Of a stretch of 44,872 nt of DNA, positions 17,019 to 26,012 are shown in pieces (positions within the stretch are counted from its first letter, which is position 1; every line of letters begins with the position of its first letter). Under the pieces are notes generated by a model. That model was not told the DNA's origin and searched no databases. It saw only the letters and a list, made by a program, of their open reading frames with translations. The position numbers and the translations under genes are program-made. Source of the stretch: Methylobacterium trifolii (lineage in GTDB: Bacteria > Pseudomonadota > Alphaproteobacteria > Rhizobiales > Beijerinckiaceae). Where the stretch lies: NCBI RefSeq assembly GCF_022179685.1, contig NZ_BPRB01000120.1, positions 1-44,872 on the forward strand, in the 5' to 3' direction.

Positions 17019-17307
17019 CGCAATCCTTTCGTCGCCTCCCGATTCCGTCATGCCGAAGCACGCTGCCGCTTGCAGCGCGCCACCGTTTCCGGATCGCGGC
17101 AGATCCGGCCTTGCGCGTCGGAGGGTCGGGAGAGGCCGGGTCGATCGGGTCCGCGAGACGGCCGCGACGATGTCGCGGCGTGCGAACCTGACGCCAGTAT
17201 AGCACGGCGGCACCGTCGAAGGCGAATAGTGCCGCCGCGTCATCCCCATGCACTCGCACATCCGGGGCAGGACATCCCCGGGCACGCGCTGCAGTTTCGT
17301 CTCGTCG

Positions 17308-18348
17308 TCAGCGCACCCGATAGTTGAGCGGGATCGTCACCGAGAGGCTGGACTGGGAGACGCCCTGGGGCGCGGCGGGCAGGCTGCCACGCACGGCCGC
17401 GAGGGCCGCGCTGTCGATCTGGCCGACGCCGCTGCTGCGGGCGAGGCCCGCGCTCGTCACCTGGCCGGAGCGCAGCACCGTGAAGCGCACCATCGCCGTG
17501 CCACCAGCCGTGCCCGCGGCAGCGCCGGAGTTCATCCGGCCGTGGATGGCCGAGCTGATGGCCCCGGTCCATTGCCGCAGGGCGTTCGGGTCGTTGCCGG
17601 CCGACGCCCGGCCCGCCGCGTTCTGGCGCGAGGACGATGCCGAGCTGCGGCTGTCCGAACCGGCGTTCGCTGCGGCCTGCCGGGCCCGCGCCTCGCGGGC
17701 GGCCTTCGCCTTGGCTTCGCGGACCGCCTCGCGCCGCTCCTCGGCCGCCTCGCGGCGGGCCTCCTCCTGCTCCTCGCGGCGCTTGGCCTCGCGGATCGCC
17801 TTCAGCTTGGCCTCGCGCTCGGCCTTCAGCTTGACGAGGTCCGGCTTCGGCTTCTCGGGCTCGACGGGCTTGGGCGGCTCCGGGGTCTGGGCGAGCACGG
17901 GGGGCGGTGGGACCAGGGGCTCGGCCTGCTGGGCCGTCGAGGTGATGACCTGGCTCTCCGGCTCGACCGCGACGGCATCCGGCGGCGGCTCGGTGATCGC
18001 CTGCGTCTGCGGAGGCGGCTCGGTCTTGGCCTCGTCCGGCTTGACCTCGGCGGCCTCGGGCGGCGGGGCTTGCGTCGCCACCGGCACCTCCGGCTCCTCG
18101 ACCGGCTTGGTCTCGGGCGGCGCGGCCTCGCTCTGCTGCTGCTCGCTCGGTGCCTGGGTCTCGGCGTCGGTCATCAGCGGCGCGAGGTCGATCGAGATCT
18201 GCTGCTCGCCGGGCGGGGCCGGCGGCGTCAGGCGCAGGAAGGCGATGCCGATCAGCGCGGCTATGTGCAGGGCAAGGGCGACCAGGAATGCCGGGACGAG
18301 CCCGGAGGGCCTCTGATCGGGGCCGCCGGCGGAAGCGATGGCGCTCAT
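17308..18348 (-). CDS. tonB: TonB-family energy transducer
   Basis: 346 residues. A short cytoplasmic start precedes a single membrane helix (about 18-38) with the His typical of TonB/TolA in [10 protein letters not shown] Pro/Glu-rich periplasmic spacer spans about 45-180, and a Lys/Glu/Ala/Arg coiled-coil about 180-245, as in TolA. The C-terminal TonB domain (about 262-346) includes [12 protein letters not shown] and ends [13 protein letters not shown]. It transmits proton-motive force, via ExbB-ExbD, to outer-membrane receptors. The long TolA-like coil makes it larger than classical TonB. It is last in the exbB-exbD-tonB run, four bases after exbD. No TonB-dependent receptor is in the window. 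Confidence 0.9.
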   Translation of the reverse strand: MSAIASAGGPDQRPSGLVPAFLVALALHIAALIGIAFLRLTPPAPPGEQQISIDLAPLMTDAETQAPSEQQQSEAAPPETKPVEEPEVPVATQAPPPEAAEVKPDEAKTEPPPQTQAITEPPPDAVAVEPESQVITSTAQQAEPLVPPPPVLAQTPEPPKPVEPEKPKPDLVKLKAEREAKLKAIREAKRREEQEEARREAAEERREAVREAKAKAAREARARQAAANAGSDSRSSASSSRQNAAGRASAGNDPNALRQWTGAISSAIHGRMNSGAAAGTAGGTAMVRFTVLRSGQVTSAGLARSSGVGQIDSAALAAVRGSLPAAPQGVSQSSLSVTIPLNYRVR

Positions 18349-18352
18349 GGGA

Positions 18353-18847
18353 CTACCGCGCCGCCCCGCTGCCCGAGGCGGCGGGTGCAGCCGCTGCCGG
18401 CGCCCCCGGCGCGGCGCCGGGAGACTGGGCGATCAGCGAGACCTTGGTGAAGCCGGCCTGCCCGACGAGGCCCATCACCTCCATGATCTTGCCGTAAGGC
18501 ACGTCCTTGTCGCCCCGAACGAGGATGACCTGCTCCTTGTCCTCGGTGGCCATGGCGCGCAGGCGCGGCATGATGCTCTCGACCGTGAAGATCTCCTTGG
18601 CGATGGAGGGCTTGCCCTCCTTGTCGACGGTGACCTCCAGGGGCTTCTTGGCCTGGGCGACCTTGGCGGCCGCGGTCTTCGGCAGTTGCACCGGCACGCC
18701 CGTGGTCATCAGGGGCGCCGCGACCATGAAGATGATCAGCAGCACCAGCATCACGTCGACCATCGGGGTGACGTTGATCTCCGACATCGGCGCGGTGTCG
18801 AGGCCGTCCTCGTCGTCGTCGCTCGCGCGGATCGAACCCATCGCCAT
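18353..18847 (-). CDS. exbD: ExbD/TolR family proton channel subunit
   Basis: 164 residues. One membrane helix (about 28-46) carries the essential Asp D31 in [16 protein letters not shown], which conducts protons with ExbB. The periplasmic domain includes [11 protein letters not shown] and the conserved [19 protein letters not shown] block. The C-terminus is an unusual Ala/Pro/Gly-rich tail. A second ATG lies two codons in. It ends four bases before tonB and lies about 150 bases downstream of exbB on the same strand. Confidence 0.95.
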   Translation of the reverse strand: MAMGSIRASDDDEDGLDTAPMSEINVTPMVDVMLVLLIIFMVAAPLMTTGVPVQLPKTAAAKVAQAKKPLEVTVDKEGKPSIAKEIFTVESIMPRLRAMATEDKEQVILVRGDKDVPYGKIMEVMGLVGQAGFTKVSLIAQSPGAAPGAPAAAAPAASGSGAAR

Positions 18848-18960
18848 TCGGCGTCCTCCGGACAGGCGGCCGCGCCGCTCGCGCGCGCCGCCACAAGGTG
18901 TACATGACGTCTGACACGCAGCGTCCGGCTCGGGTGGCCCGGACGCCGTCGAATCGCGAA

Positions 18961-18989
18961 GCTCCCCGTCGTGTCGACGCTCGGGGAGA
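18961..18989 (-). terminator. Hairpin in the exbB-exbD gap
   Basis: CTCCCCG (18962-18968) and CGGGGAG (18982-18988) form a 7-base-pair stem with a 13-base loop, right after the exbB stop. It could lower transcription into exbD-tonB or protect the exbB message. There is no T-run on the minus strand, so this is weak. Confidence 0.3.
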
Positions 18990-18997
18990 GGGGGGCG

Positions 18998-19687
<690 letters not shown>

Positions 19688-19840
19688 TTCGGGCTCCTCA
19701 ATCTCTCGAACGGGTGCGGCAACGGCCGCGGGCCGGCCGGCGGCGTGGGGCCGTCGGTCGGTTGATTCTCATCTCCGGCCGACCCGTTGGCGTCGCTCCC
19801 GCGACGGGCCGTCCGATGCGGGTCCGGTTCGGAGCCGGCC

Positions 19841-20347
19841 TCAACGGTCGAAGGCGATGCCCGCCTTGCTCTCGGTCTCGGTACGTTCGAGGCAGGCTTC
19901 GCGCCCGGCCTCGCCGCCCTCGCAGGCCAGTACGTCGTTCAGGAGCACGCGGCCGATCTTCGGGCAGGTGATTCCGGGAAAATCGAAGATCTTCACGGTG
20001 GTCTTCTTCGGCGACAGGGGTCCGAGTTCGACGGCCACGCGCTTCTGGGCGACCCCCTCGGTATCGAAGGCGAAGAGGTCGACCCGGTAGGATTTCAGGG
20101 CGCCGCCACGGCTGTTGTCGACGAGCATGGTGATCCGGCAGGCGTCGGGGGCGGGCTCGAGCCGGTTGAGCTGGAGCTTCAGCGACGCCTTCGGCTCCGT
20201 CGCCAACGGGCCGGCGGAATCCTGGGCGAAGGCGGAGACGAGCAGCACCAGCGACAGGACGAGGCAGGCCGCCGTGTCGAGGGCGAGCCGTCCGATCCTG
20301 AGGCGATAAAGGGGTATGCCCTGCCCGATCACCTGTCCGCTCTGCAT
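19841..20347 (-). CDS. Conserved secreted protein, unknown function
   Basis: 168 residues. A hydrophobic stretch at about 26-42 (AACLVLSLVLLVSAFAQ) looks like a signal peptide with cleavage near AFAQD. The mature part has two or more disulfide-capable Cys (DACRI, ITCPKI, LACEGG, EACLER) and beta-like strands (YRVDLFAFDTEGVAQKR). This is reminiscent of the Tat pathway-associated secreted proteins of Rhizobiales with this Cys spacing, but I cannot name the family. The ATG at 20347 follows GGAGGAG by about 11 bases. It sits about 150 bases upstream of exbB on the same strand, so cotranscription is possible. Confidence 0.75.
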   Translation of the reverse strand: MQSGQVIGQGIPLYRLRIGRLALDTAACLVLSLVLLVSAFAQDSAGPLATEPKASLKLQLNRLEPAPDACRITMLVDNSRGGALKSYRVDLFAFDTEGVAQKRVAVELGPLSPKKTTVKIFDFPGITCPKIGRVLLNDVLACEGGEAGREACLERTETESKAGIAFDR

Positions 20348-20411
20348 CACGTCCCCGCTCCTCCGGACCCCGGCGGGGCCTGATCTCGTCCAATCGTCAC
20401 GCCGATGGCGC

Positions 20412-20909
20412 TCAATGCAGCACGGCCCCCTCGGGCCGGCCCTGCGATCCGGGCTTGAGCCGGCCGGCCGCCGCGTCCATCGCCTCCACGGCCGCCCGGA
20501 CCGCGGCGACGAGGCGTGGCGCCTCGGCACGGCCCGTGATCTCGGCGGCGCCGCGTCCGACCTCGTCCCAGAGGCGGCGGCGGCCGCGTCCCAGCAGGGC
20601 GACCAGGGCGCATTCGTGCCCGGTCACGCGGCAGCAGGTCGCAGGCATGAAGGACCATTCGTCCTCCCGCTCCGCCCGCAGCGCCCGGACGATGCCGACC
20701 ACGCAGGAGACGAAGCGGCAGCCTTCGTCCGAACCGAGGAGTTTCTCGGCCCCTTCGAAGGCGGCGTCCCAGCAAGCCACGTCCCACGTCATGTAGCCGG
20801 CCGCCACGAACCGCACCACGGAAAGCGCCAGCACGTCCGCGTCGTCGCCGCACACCTCCGTCACCTTCGGCATCCGGTCGTGGTTCGGCGGAATCGACGA
20901 AACGCTCAT
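20412..20909 (-). CDS. Hypothetical protein
   Basis: 165 residues, predicted soluble and helical, with seven cysteines including CC at about 92-93 (ATCCRVTGHECAL). No signal peptide, no known motif recognised. The start at 20909 has a clear GGAGG about six bases upstream, and codon usage matches neighbours. Possibly a lineage-specific protein. It is followed on the same strand by the secreted protein at 19841-20347 after a 64-base gap. Confidence 0.7.
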   Translation of the reverse strand: MSVSSIPPNHDRMPKVTEVCGDDADVLALSVVRFVAAGYMTWDVACWDAAFEGAEKLLGSDEGCRFVSCVVGIVRALRAEREDEWSFMPATCCRVTGHECALVALLGRGRRRLWDEVGRGAAEITGRAEAPRLVAAVRAAVEAMDAAAGRLKPGSQGRPEGAVLH

Positions 20910-21059
20910 TCGGCCTCCGGTGGGACGGACCGCAAGCCGGGCTCGATGGGCGAAATCCGGTCGGTGACTGTCGGCCGGCAGTATCCGAGGTGCGCCCCAA
21001 GGATCAAGGGCTGCCCTGAAAATCAGAGCAGTTCCAAACTGTTACCCGGAGGCTTCACC

Positions 21060-21185
21060 GTGACTGCTTCTACGGGCACCGCACCGTTGCCTAATCATCC
21101 CGAACGAGGATTCCTTTATTGCCTATCTCGGTCGGAGCCATCCGCCCGGGGACCGGCCCACAAGGGATACGGCCGGGCTCCTTGA
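21060..21185 (+). CDS. Possible 41-residue small protein
   Basis: GTG start at 21060 preceded by CCGGAGG at ideal distance (21047-21053). The peptide begins VTASTGTAPLPNHPERG and continues FLYCLSRSEPS before a stop at 21185. No family recognised. The region around 21020-21120 is visibly less GC-rich than the surroundings, which is unlike a random GC shadow frame. It may be a small stress protein or a leader peptide before hsp20; the stop is at the start of the candidate heat-shock promoter. Confidence 0.35.
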   Translation: MTASTGTAPLPNHPERGFLYCLSRSEPSARGPAHKGYGRAP

Positions 21186-21211
21186 TGGCCGCCGGGGCCT
21201 CGGCCATATCT
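21181..21211 (+). promoter_or_regulatory. Candidate RpoH (heat-shock sigma) promoter
   Basis: CTTGAT (21181-21186), a 17-base spacer, then CCATATCT (21204-21211). This resembles the alphaproteobacterial sigma-32 form CTTGAA-N17-CCATNT. It lies about 130 bases before the hsp20 ATG, leaving a leader of roughly 120 bases. Prediction from pattern only. Confidence 0.5.
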
Positions 21212-21338
21212 CGATCGTCGGCGGGCTGCCGCCGGACGGAGTGCCGCGCATGCGGGCTCCGCGGCAACCGAAGCGCCCGATCGCCCGTGGGTCGCCCCCG
21301 GGCGCGGGGCTTCGCCTACGAGGATCGGCTCGCCGACG

Positions 21339-21767
21339 ATGACCCGTGTCTCTCCGTTCGGACACCCCTTCCTGCTCGGCTTCGACGAGATCGAGCAGGC
21401 CCTCGACCGCGTCTCGAAGGCCGCCAACGACGGCTATCCCCCCTACAACATCGAGCGTCTGGCCCGCACCGAGCGGGAGCCGGAGCGGCTGCGCATCACC
21501 CTGGCGGTGGCGGGCTTCACCCGCGACCAGCTCGACGTGATGCTGGAGGAGAACCAGCTCGTGGTGCGGGGCCGCCAGGTGGACGAGCGCGAGCGGCACT
21601 TCCTCCATCGCGGCATCGCCGCGCGCCAGTTCCAGCGCGCCTTCCTGCTGGCCGACGGCATGGAGGTGATGGGGGCCGACCTCTCGAACGGGCTGCTCTC
21701 GATCGACCTCGTCCGCCCGGAGCCGGACCGGATCGTGCGGCGGATCGACATCGTCGCCCGTGATTGA
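21339..21767 (+). CDS. Small heat-shock protein Hsp20 (IbpA-like)
   Basis: 142 residues, an ATP-independent holdase chaperone. An alpha-crystallin domain occupies about 35-135. It includes PPYNIER (start of strand 2), RITLAVAGFTRDQLDV, the LVVRGR strand, RHFLHRGIAARQFQRAFLLADGMEV and the conserved NGLLSIDL motif. The N-terminus (SPFGHPFLLGFDEIEQALDR) is of rhizobial class A IbpA type. It is followed by DUF1150 after 91 bases, a pairing frequent in Rhizobiales. Heat-shock control is suggested by the promoter-like site at 21181-21211. Confidence 0.95.
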   Translation: MTRVSPFGHPFLLGFDEIEQALDRVSKAANDGYPPYNIERLARTEREPERLRITLAVAGFTRDQLDVMLEENQLVVRGRQVDERERHFLHRGIAARQFQRAFLLADGMEVMGADLSNGLLSIDLVRPEPDRIVRRIDIVARD

Positions 21768-21858
21768 TCGGGCGTCGACAATCCCCACATCGGGTCAGGA
21801 GCCTTTCCGTCGCTACGGGACGGGGGCCGTCCGCTCTGCCTCGTAAGGAGGGCACCCC

Positions 21859-22143
21859 ATGACCGATCTGAATCCCTCTCCGCTCACCGCCGCAGACCTC
21901 GATCCCGCTGAGTTCGCGCCTGCCGACCTCGCCGCGCTCGGCGAAGGCCACATCGCCTACGTGCGGCCGATACGCTCGGACGAAGTCCACCGGCTGTTTC
22001 CGCAGGCGCCGGAGCTGACCCCTGGCCTAGACCTGTTCGCCCTGCTCTCGGCCAGTGGCGCGCCGATCCTGCTCGCCGATTCCCGCGACGTGATCCTGGC
22101 GAACGCCGCCGCGCACGACCTCTATCCCGTCAGCCTGCACTGA
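21859..22143 (+). CDS. DUF1150 family protein
   Basis: 94 residues, small acidic cytoplasmic protein. The DUF1150 core is visible: LAALGEGHIAYVRPIRSDEV, then a hydrophobic LFALLSASGAPILLADSRDVILANAAAHDL. A strong AAGGAGG lies about eight bases before the ATG. Function is unknown; the family is regularly encoded next to small heat-shock proteins in alphaproteobacteria, suggesting a role in heat stress or translation of that pair. Confidence 0.9.
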   Translation: MTDLNPSPLTAADLDPAEFAPADLAALGEGHIAYVRPIRSDEVHRLFPQAPELTPGLDLFALLSASGAPILLADSRDVILANAAAHDLYPVSLH

Positions 22144-22151
22144 ACGCGGAC

Positions 22152-22182
22152 GGGCGGCGCCCGTCCCCGATGGGCGCCGCCC
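22152..22182. terminator. Bidirectional hairpin between convergent genes
   Basis: GGGCGGCGCC (22152-22161) and GGCGCCGCCC (22173-22182) form a perfect 10-base-pair stem with an 11-base loop. It lies exactly between the stops of DUF1150 and the convergent hydrolase. No T-run on either strand; assigned on position and stem strength. Confidence 0.5.
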
Positions 22183-22974
22183 TCATGCGATTTCCGCCAC
22201 CGCCGCGATCAGCCGGGTGATGTCCTGGGGCCGCGACAGGCGGTGGTCGCCGTCCGCGATCAGGGTCAGCACCGCGCCTGCGTTCGGTAGCCGGTCGAGA
22301 ATCTTGAAGGCATGGGGGTGGGGCACGTCCGGGTCCTGCATCCCCTGGAGGATGTGGACCGGGCAGCCGAGATCGAGGGGCCCGTTGAGCAGCCGGTTGC
22401 GGCGTCCGTCCTCGATCAGCGCCATGGTGATCGGGTCTGGCTCGGGGGCGTAGGCGCTCGCGCGCATCCAGACCCCGTCCTGTTCCAGGGTGTCCCGCAC
22501 GTCCTTCGGGAACAGGTCCCACATCAGGTCCTTGGTGAAGTCGAGGGCGGGCGCGATCAGCACCAGCCCGGCGGCGGGCCCTTGCCCGCGCCACAGGCGG
22601 GCGCGGGCGGCCAGGCACGCGATCCAGCCCCCCATCGAGGAGCCGATCAGCACCGGGGGTTCCGGCGCGAAGGCCGCGAGCACCGCCTCGGCATCCGCGA
22701 GCCAGGTCGAGATCGTGCAGGCGGCAAAATCTCCGCCCGAAGCGCCATGCCCGGAATAGTCGAAGCGCACGAAGCGGCGACCGGTCCCGGCCGCCCAGGC
22801 ATCCACGGCCATCGCCTTGGTCGCGCCCATGTCCGAGCGGAAGCCGCCGAGCCACACGACCGTGGGTCCCGTGCCCTCGCGAATCCGTACCGCGATCCGC
22901 CGACGGTCCGGGCCTTCGCCTACCTCGACGAACTGGAGCCCCTCGCATTCCCCGGCCATCCCACTCTCCGCCAT
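22183..22974 (-). CDS. Alpha/beta hydrolase
   Basis: 263 residues. An oxyanion region VVWLGGFRSDM is followed by FDYSGHGASGG. The nucleophile elbow is GSSMGG (Ser at about 113), and the catalytic His lies in DGDHRLSR near the C-terminus. A catalytic Asp is likely in QGMQDPDVP. It resembles the family of palmitoyl-thioesterase/esterase-like proteins (BEM46/ABHD10-like). Physiological substrate unknown. The start is ATG 22974; ATG 22959 is an alternative five codons in. The divergent GT4 gene starts 136 bases away, and the two could share a promoter region. Confidence 0.9.
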   Translation of the reverse strand: MAESGMAGECEGLQFVEVGEGPDRRRIAVRIREGTGPTVVWLGGFRSDMGATKAMAVDAWAAGTGRRFVRFDYSGHGASGGDFAACTISTWLADAEAVLAAFAPEPPVLIGSSMGGWIACLAARARLWRGQGPAAGLVLIAPALDFTKDLMWDLFPKDVRDTLEQDGVWMRASAYAPEPDPITMALIEDGRRNRLLNGPLDLGCPVHILQGMQDPDVPHPHAFKILDRLPNAGAVLTLIADGDHRLSRPQDITRLIAAVAEIA

Positions 22975-23110
22975 CGACGTTTCCCGCCCTGAACGCTGCG
23001 GCTTCAGGCTCCGTTTACCGGACCGTAAAGCGCGGGCGCGATCCTGTGGCAATGAGCGTACGCACGAGGGCGGAGTCCGGTCCGCAGAATCCGGCGCGGA
23101 TCGGGCGGCG

Positions 23111-24337
23111 ATGAGCGAAGACCTGCGTCCCGCGATCGGCTTTCCGGCCGATGCCGCGCCGCTCGCCGGCGCCTGCGTGCTCCAGATCATCCCCGAACTC
23201 GATGCCGGGGGGGCCGAGCGCACCACCGTCGACGTGGCCGCGGGCTTGGCCGCCGCAGGCGCCCGCGCCCTGGTGGCGACCGAGGGTGGACGGCTGGTCG
23301 GCGAGCTGCAGGCCAAGGGCGGCGTCTGGCTGCCGTTCCCGGCCGCCAGCAAGAACCCGGCCGCGATGGTCCTCAACGTCGGCCGCCTGATGCGCCTGTG
23401 CCGGCGTGAGGGCGTACAGATCGTGCATGCCCGCTCCCGTGCCCCGGCCTGGGTGGCCCTGGGTGCCGCGCGCCGGCTCGGACTGCCCTTCGTCACCACC
23501 TATCACGGCAGCTATTCCGGCCGGACCGGGGTGAAGGTGCTCTACAATTCGGTGATGGCGCGGGGCGACGTGGTCATCGCCAACTCCCGATACACCGCCG
23601 ACCTGATCCGCTCCCTGCATGCCGAGCAGGCGGGAGCGCGAATCCAGGTGATCCACCGAGGTACGGATCTGGCCGGCTTCAGCCCGATGGCGGTCGGGCC
23701 GGCGCGGGTCGAGGCCCTGCGCCGGGCCTGGGGCGTGGCGCCGCACGAGCGGGTGGTGCTGCTGGCCGCGCGGCTCACGGCCTGGAAAGGCCACCGCGTC
23801 CTGATCGAGGCGGCGGCCCGGATGCGCGACCGGGGCGTGCGCGACCTCGCCGTGATCCTGGCCGGGGACCCGCAGGGGCGGGCGGCCTACGAGCGGGAAC
23901 TCGACGCCCTCATCGCCGCCCGCGGCCTGGCGGACATCGTGCGCCGGGTCGGCCATTGTACCGACATGCCGGCGGCCTTCCGCGCGGCCTCCGTGGTCGC
24001 AGTGCCCTCCGTCGAGCCGGAGGCGTTCGGACGCTCGGCCGTGGAGGCGCAGGCGCTGGGCACGCCGGTGGTGGTCTCCGATCTCGGCGCCGTGCCCGAG
24101 ACCGTGCTCGCCCCCCCCGACGTGGCGCCAGCCCAGCGCACGGGCTGGCGGGTGCCGCCGGGCGATTCGGAGGCCCTGGCGCTCGCCCTGGAAGAGGCCC
24201 TGTCGCTCGGTGCCAGCGCCCGCGATGCCCTCGCCCGGCGCGAGCGGGCCCATGTCGAGGCCAACTTCTCCCTGGAGCGGATGGTCGGCGACACTCTGTC
24301 GATCTACGCCCGGCTGTTGGGCCGCCCGGTGGAATGA
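23111..24337 (+). CDS. Glycosyltransferase family 4
   Basis: 408-residue GT-B retaining glycosyltransferase. The N-terminal domain opens VLQIIPELDAGGAERTTVDVAAGL (acceptor side). The C-terminal nucleotide-sugar domain begins at about residue 215 with VVLLAARLTAWKGHRVLIEAA. The E-x7-E motif is EAFGRSAVE, next to ALGTPVV. Similar enzymes transfer sugars to lipopolysaccharide core or capsule; the sugar is not predictable. It stands between the divergent hydrolase and infC. Confidence 0.93.
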   Translation: MSEDLRPAIGFPADAAPLAGACVLQIIPELDAGGAERTTVDVAAGLAAAGARALVATEGGRLVGELQAKGGVWLPFPAASKNPAAMVLNVGRLMRLCRREGVQIVHARSRAPAWVALGAARRLGLPFVTTYHGSYSGRTGVKVLYNSVMARGDVVIANSRYTADLIRSLHAEQAGARIQVIHRGTDLAGFSPMAVGPARVEALRRAWGVAPHERVVLLAARLTAWKGHRVLIEAAARMRDRGVRDLAVILAGDPQGRAAYERELDALIAARGLADIVRRVGHCTDMPAAFRAASVVAVPSVEPEAFGRSAVEAQALGTPVVVSDLGAVPETVLAPPDVAPAQRTGWRVPPGDSEALALALEEALSLGASARDALARRERAHVEANFSLERMVGDTLSIYARLLGRPVE

Positions 24338-24570
24338 CCGCAGGGCCACCGGGCCTTGTGTTCGGCGGGACGCAGTCTCACATCAGTTTCGATCGTCGGG
24401 GAACCAATTGCCGCCATCGGCGATCCCCTGATGTCCGTATGTGTTGACTTGCCGCACGGTTGCGCGAAGTCTAAGTCATCCGGGAAAGGCCGGAGCGTTC
24501 GGCGGTCAGGGCATCCTCGGGCAGGATGGTCCGGGTCGCCGTTTCGTCGTTGCATCAGGAGAACACAGCC

Positions 24571-25113
24571 ATTCGTAGACCCATGAGAGCCATGCCGGCC
24601 CCGCAGAAGGACGGGCCGCGCGCCAACCGGGACATCCGTGGTGTCCGCGAAGTGCAGCTCATCGACGATACCGGACAGAATCGCGGCGTCGTGGCCTTCT
24701 TCGACGCTCTGACGCTGGCCGAGGAGGCCGGCCTCGACCTCGTCGAGATCGCGCCGAACTCCGTCCCTCCCGTCTGCAAGCTGCTCGATTACGGCCGCTT
24801 CCGCTTCAACGAGCAGAAGAAGCAGAACGAGGCCCGCAAGCGCCAGAAGACGGTCGAGGTCAAGGAGATCAAGCTCCGCCCCGGCATCGACAAGCACGAC
24901 TACGACGTGAAGATGAAGTCGGTGCAGCGCTTCTTCGAGGAGGGCGACAAGGTCAAGGTGACCCTGCGCTTTCGCGGCCGTGAGATGGCGCACCAGGACA
25001 TCGGCCTGCGCCTGCTGGAGCGGGTGAAGATGGAGACGGCCGAGATCGCCAAGGTCGAGAGCGAGCCGATGTTGGAAGGCCGCCAGATGATCATGATCCT
25101 CGCGCCGCGCTGA
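24571..25113 (+). CDS. infC: Translation initiation factor IF-3, ATT start
   Basis: 180 residues. Prevents 30S-50S association and checks the start codon. N-domain ([43 protein letters not shown]), Lys-rich linker ([14 protein letters not shown]) and C-domain ([19 protein letters not shown]) are all present. The start is taken as ATT at 24571: AGGAGA precedes it by eight bases, and the alphaproteobacterial IF-3 N-terminus IRRPxRA fits from there. In-frame ATGs follow at 24583 and 24592. An AUU start lets IF-3 repress its own translation, as known in E. coli. It is not joined to rpmI-rplT, which lie about 7 kb away on the other strand. Confidence 0.95.
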   Translation: MRRPMRAMPAPQKDGPRANRDIRGVREVQLIDDTGQNRGVVAFFDALTLAEEAGLDLVEIAPNSVPPVCKLLDYGRFRFNEQKKQNEARKRQKTVEVKEIKLRPGIDKHDYDVKMKSVQRFFEEGDKVKVTLRFRGREMAHQDIGLRLLERVKMETAEIAKVESEPMLEGRQMIMILAPR

Positions 25114-25149
25114 GTCTCTCGCGTTCGCGTGTCGTCATTTCCGCGTTAC

Positions 25150-25182
25150 AAGCGCCGCCTCCGTCGGGGGCGGCGCTTTTTT
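25150..25182 (+). terminator. Rho-independent terminator of infC
   Basis: AAGCGCCGCC (25150-25159) pairs perfectly with GGCGGCGCTT (25169-25178) over a 9-base loop, and six T follow immediately. A textbook intrinsic terminator, 37 bases after the infC stop. Confidence 0.9.
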
Positions 25183-25223
25183 GCGGGCTTTCGCACGGTG
25201 CGAAGGCGCCCTAACTGCCGCTG

Positions 25224-26012
25224 ATGGCCCTCGAACCCGAAGAAATCGAACGCTACGCCCGCCACCTCGTCCTGCGCGAGGTGGGCGGCCCCGGCCAGGC
25301 CCGGCTGAAGGCGGCCCGCATCCTCGTCGTCGGGGCGGGTGGGCTCGGCGCACCCCTGATCCAGTATCTCGCCGCCGCCGGCATCGGCACGATCGGCATC
25401 GCGGACGACGACGCCGTCTCCCTCTCGAACCTCCAGCGGCAGGTGATCCACGGCACGCCCGACATCGGCCGGGCGAAGGTGGAGAGTGCGGCCGACGCCG
25501 TGGTCCGCCTCAACCCGCATGTGCGCGTGGACGCCCACCCGTTGCGGATCACGGCGGAGAATGCGATCGACCTGATCGGCCGCTACGACCTCGTCGCCGA
25601 CGGCTCGGACAATTTTTCCACACGCTACGCCGTCTCCGACGCCTGCTTCCACGCGCGGCGCCCCCTGGTGACGGCGGCGCTCGGGCAGTTCGACGGCTCG
25701 CTCACCACCATCCGCGCCCACGAGACCGGACCGGACGGGCATCCGAACCCGACCTATCGCTGCCTGTTCCCGAGCCCGCCGCCGCCGGGCAGCGTCCCGC
25801 CCTGCGCCGAGGCCGGGGTGCTGGGCGCGCTCGCCGGCGTGATGGGCTCGCTCATGGCGATGGAGGTGATCCGCGCGGTTGCCGGCTTCGGCGAGCCCCT
25901 GGTCGGGCGCCTGCTCATGGTGGATGCCCGCGCGATGCGCTTCGAGACCCTGTCCTACGGCTGGGACGAGGCGAACCCGCTCAACGGCGCGGGATCGCTT
26001 CCAGCACGCTGA
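25224..26012 (+). CDS. MoeB/ThiF/HesA-type adenylating (E1-like) enzyme
   Basis: 262 residues. ATP-binding [11 protein letters not shown] (37-44), adenylate-contacting [20 protein letters not shown], and the [10 protein letters not shown] Cys region are all there. These enzymes adenylate the C-terminal Gly-Gly of ubiquitin-like sulfur carriers (MoaD, ThiS). The sequence has C180 and C194 but no second Cys pair near the C-terminus, so the structural zinc site of E. coli MoeB seems absent. The C-terminus stops after [12 protein letters not shown] with no rhodanese domain. Its 3' end overlaps the convergent DUF1186 gene by 32 bases. No molybdenum or thiamine gene is nearby. Confidence 0.88.
   Translation: MALEPEEIERYARHLVLREVGGPGQARLKAARILVVGAGGLGAPLIQYLAAAGIGTIGIADDDAVSLSNLQRQVIHGTPDIGRAKVESAADAVVRLNPHVRVDAHPLRITAENAIDLIGRYDLVADGSDNFSTRYAVSDACFHARRPLVTAALGQFDGSLTTIRAHETGPDGHPNPTYRCLFPSPPPPGSVPPCAEAGVLGALAGVMGSLMAMEVIRAVAGFGEPLVGRLLMVDARAMRFETLSYGWDEANPLNGAGSLPAR

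Larger units (their letters stand above)
20910..21338. other. Intergenic region upstream of hsp20
   Basis: About 430 bases. It holds a small GTG frame with a good ribosome site (21060-21185) and a candidate heat-shock promoter (21181-21211). The last 125 bases before hsp20 are rich in GC palindromic runs and would be a long 5' leader. Confidence 0.45.
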
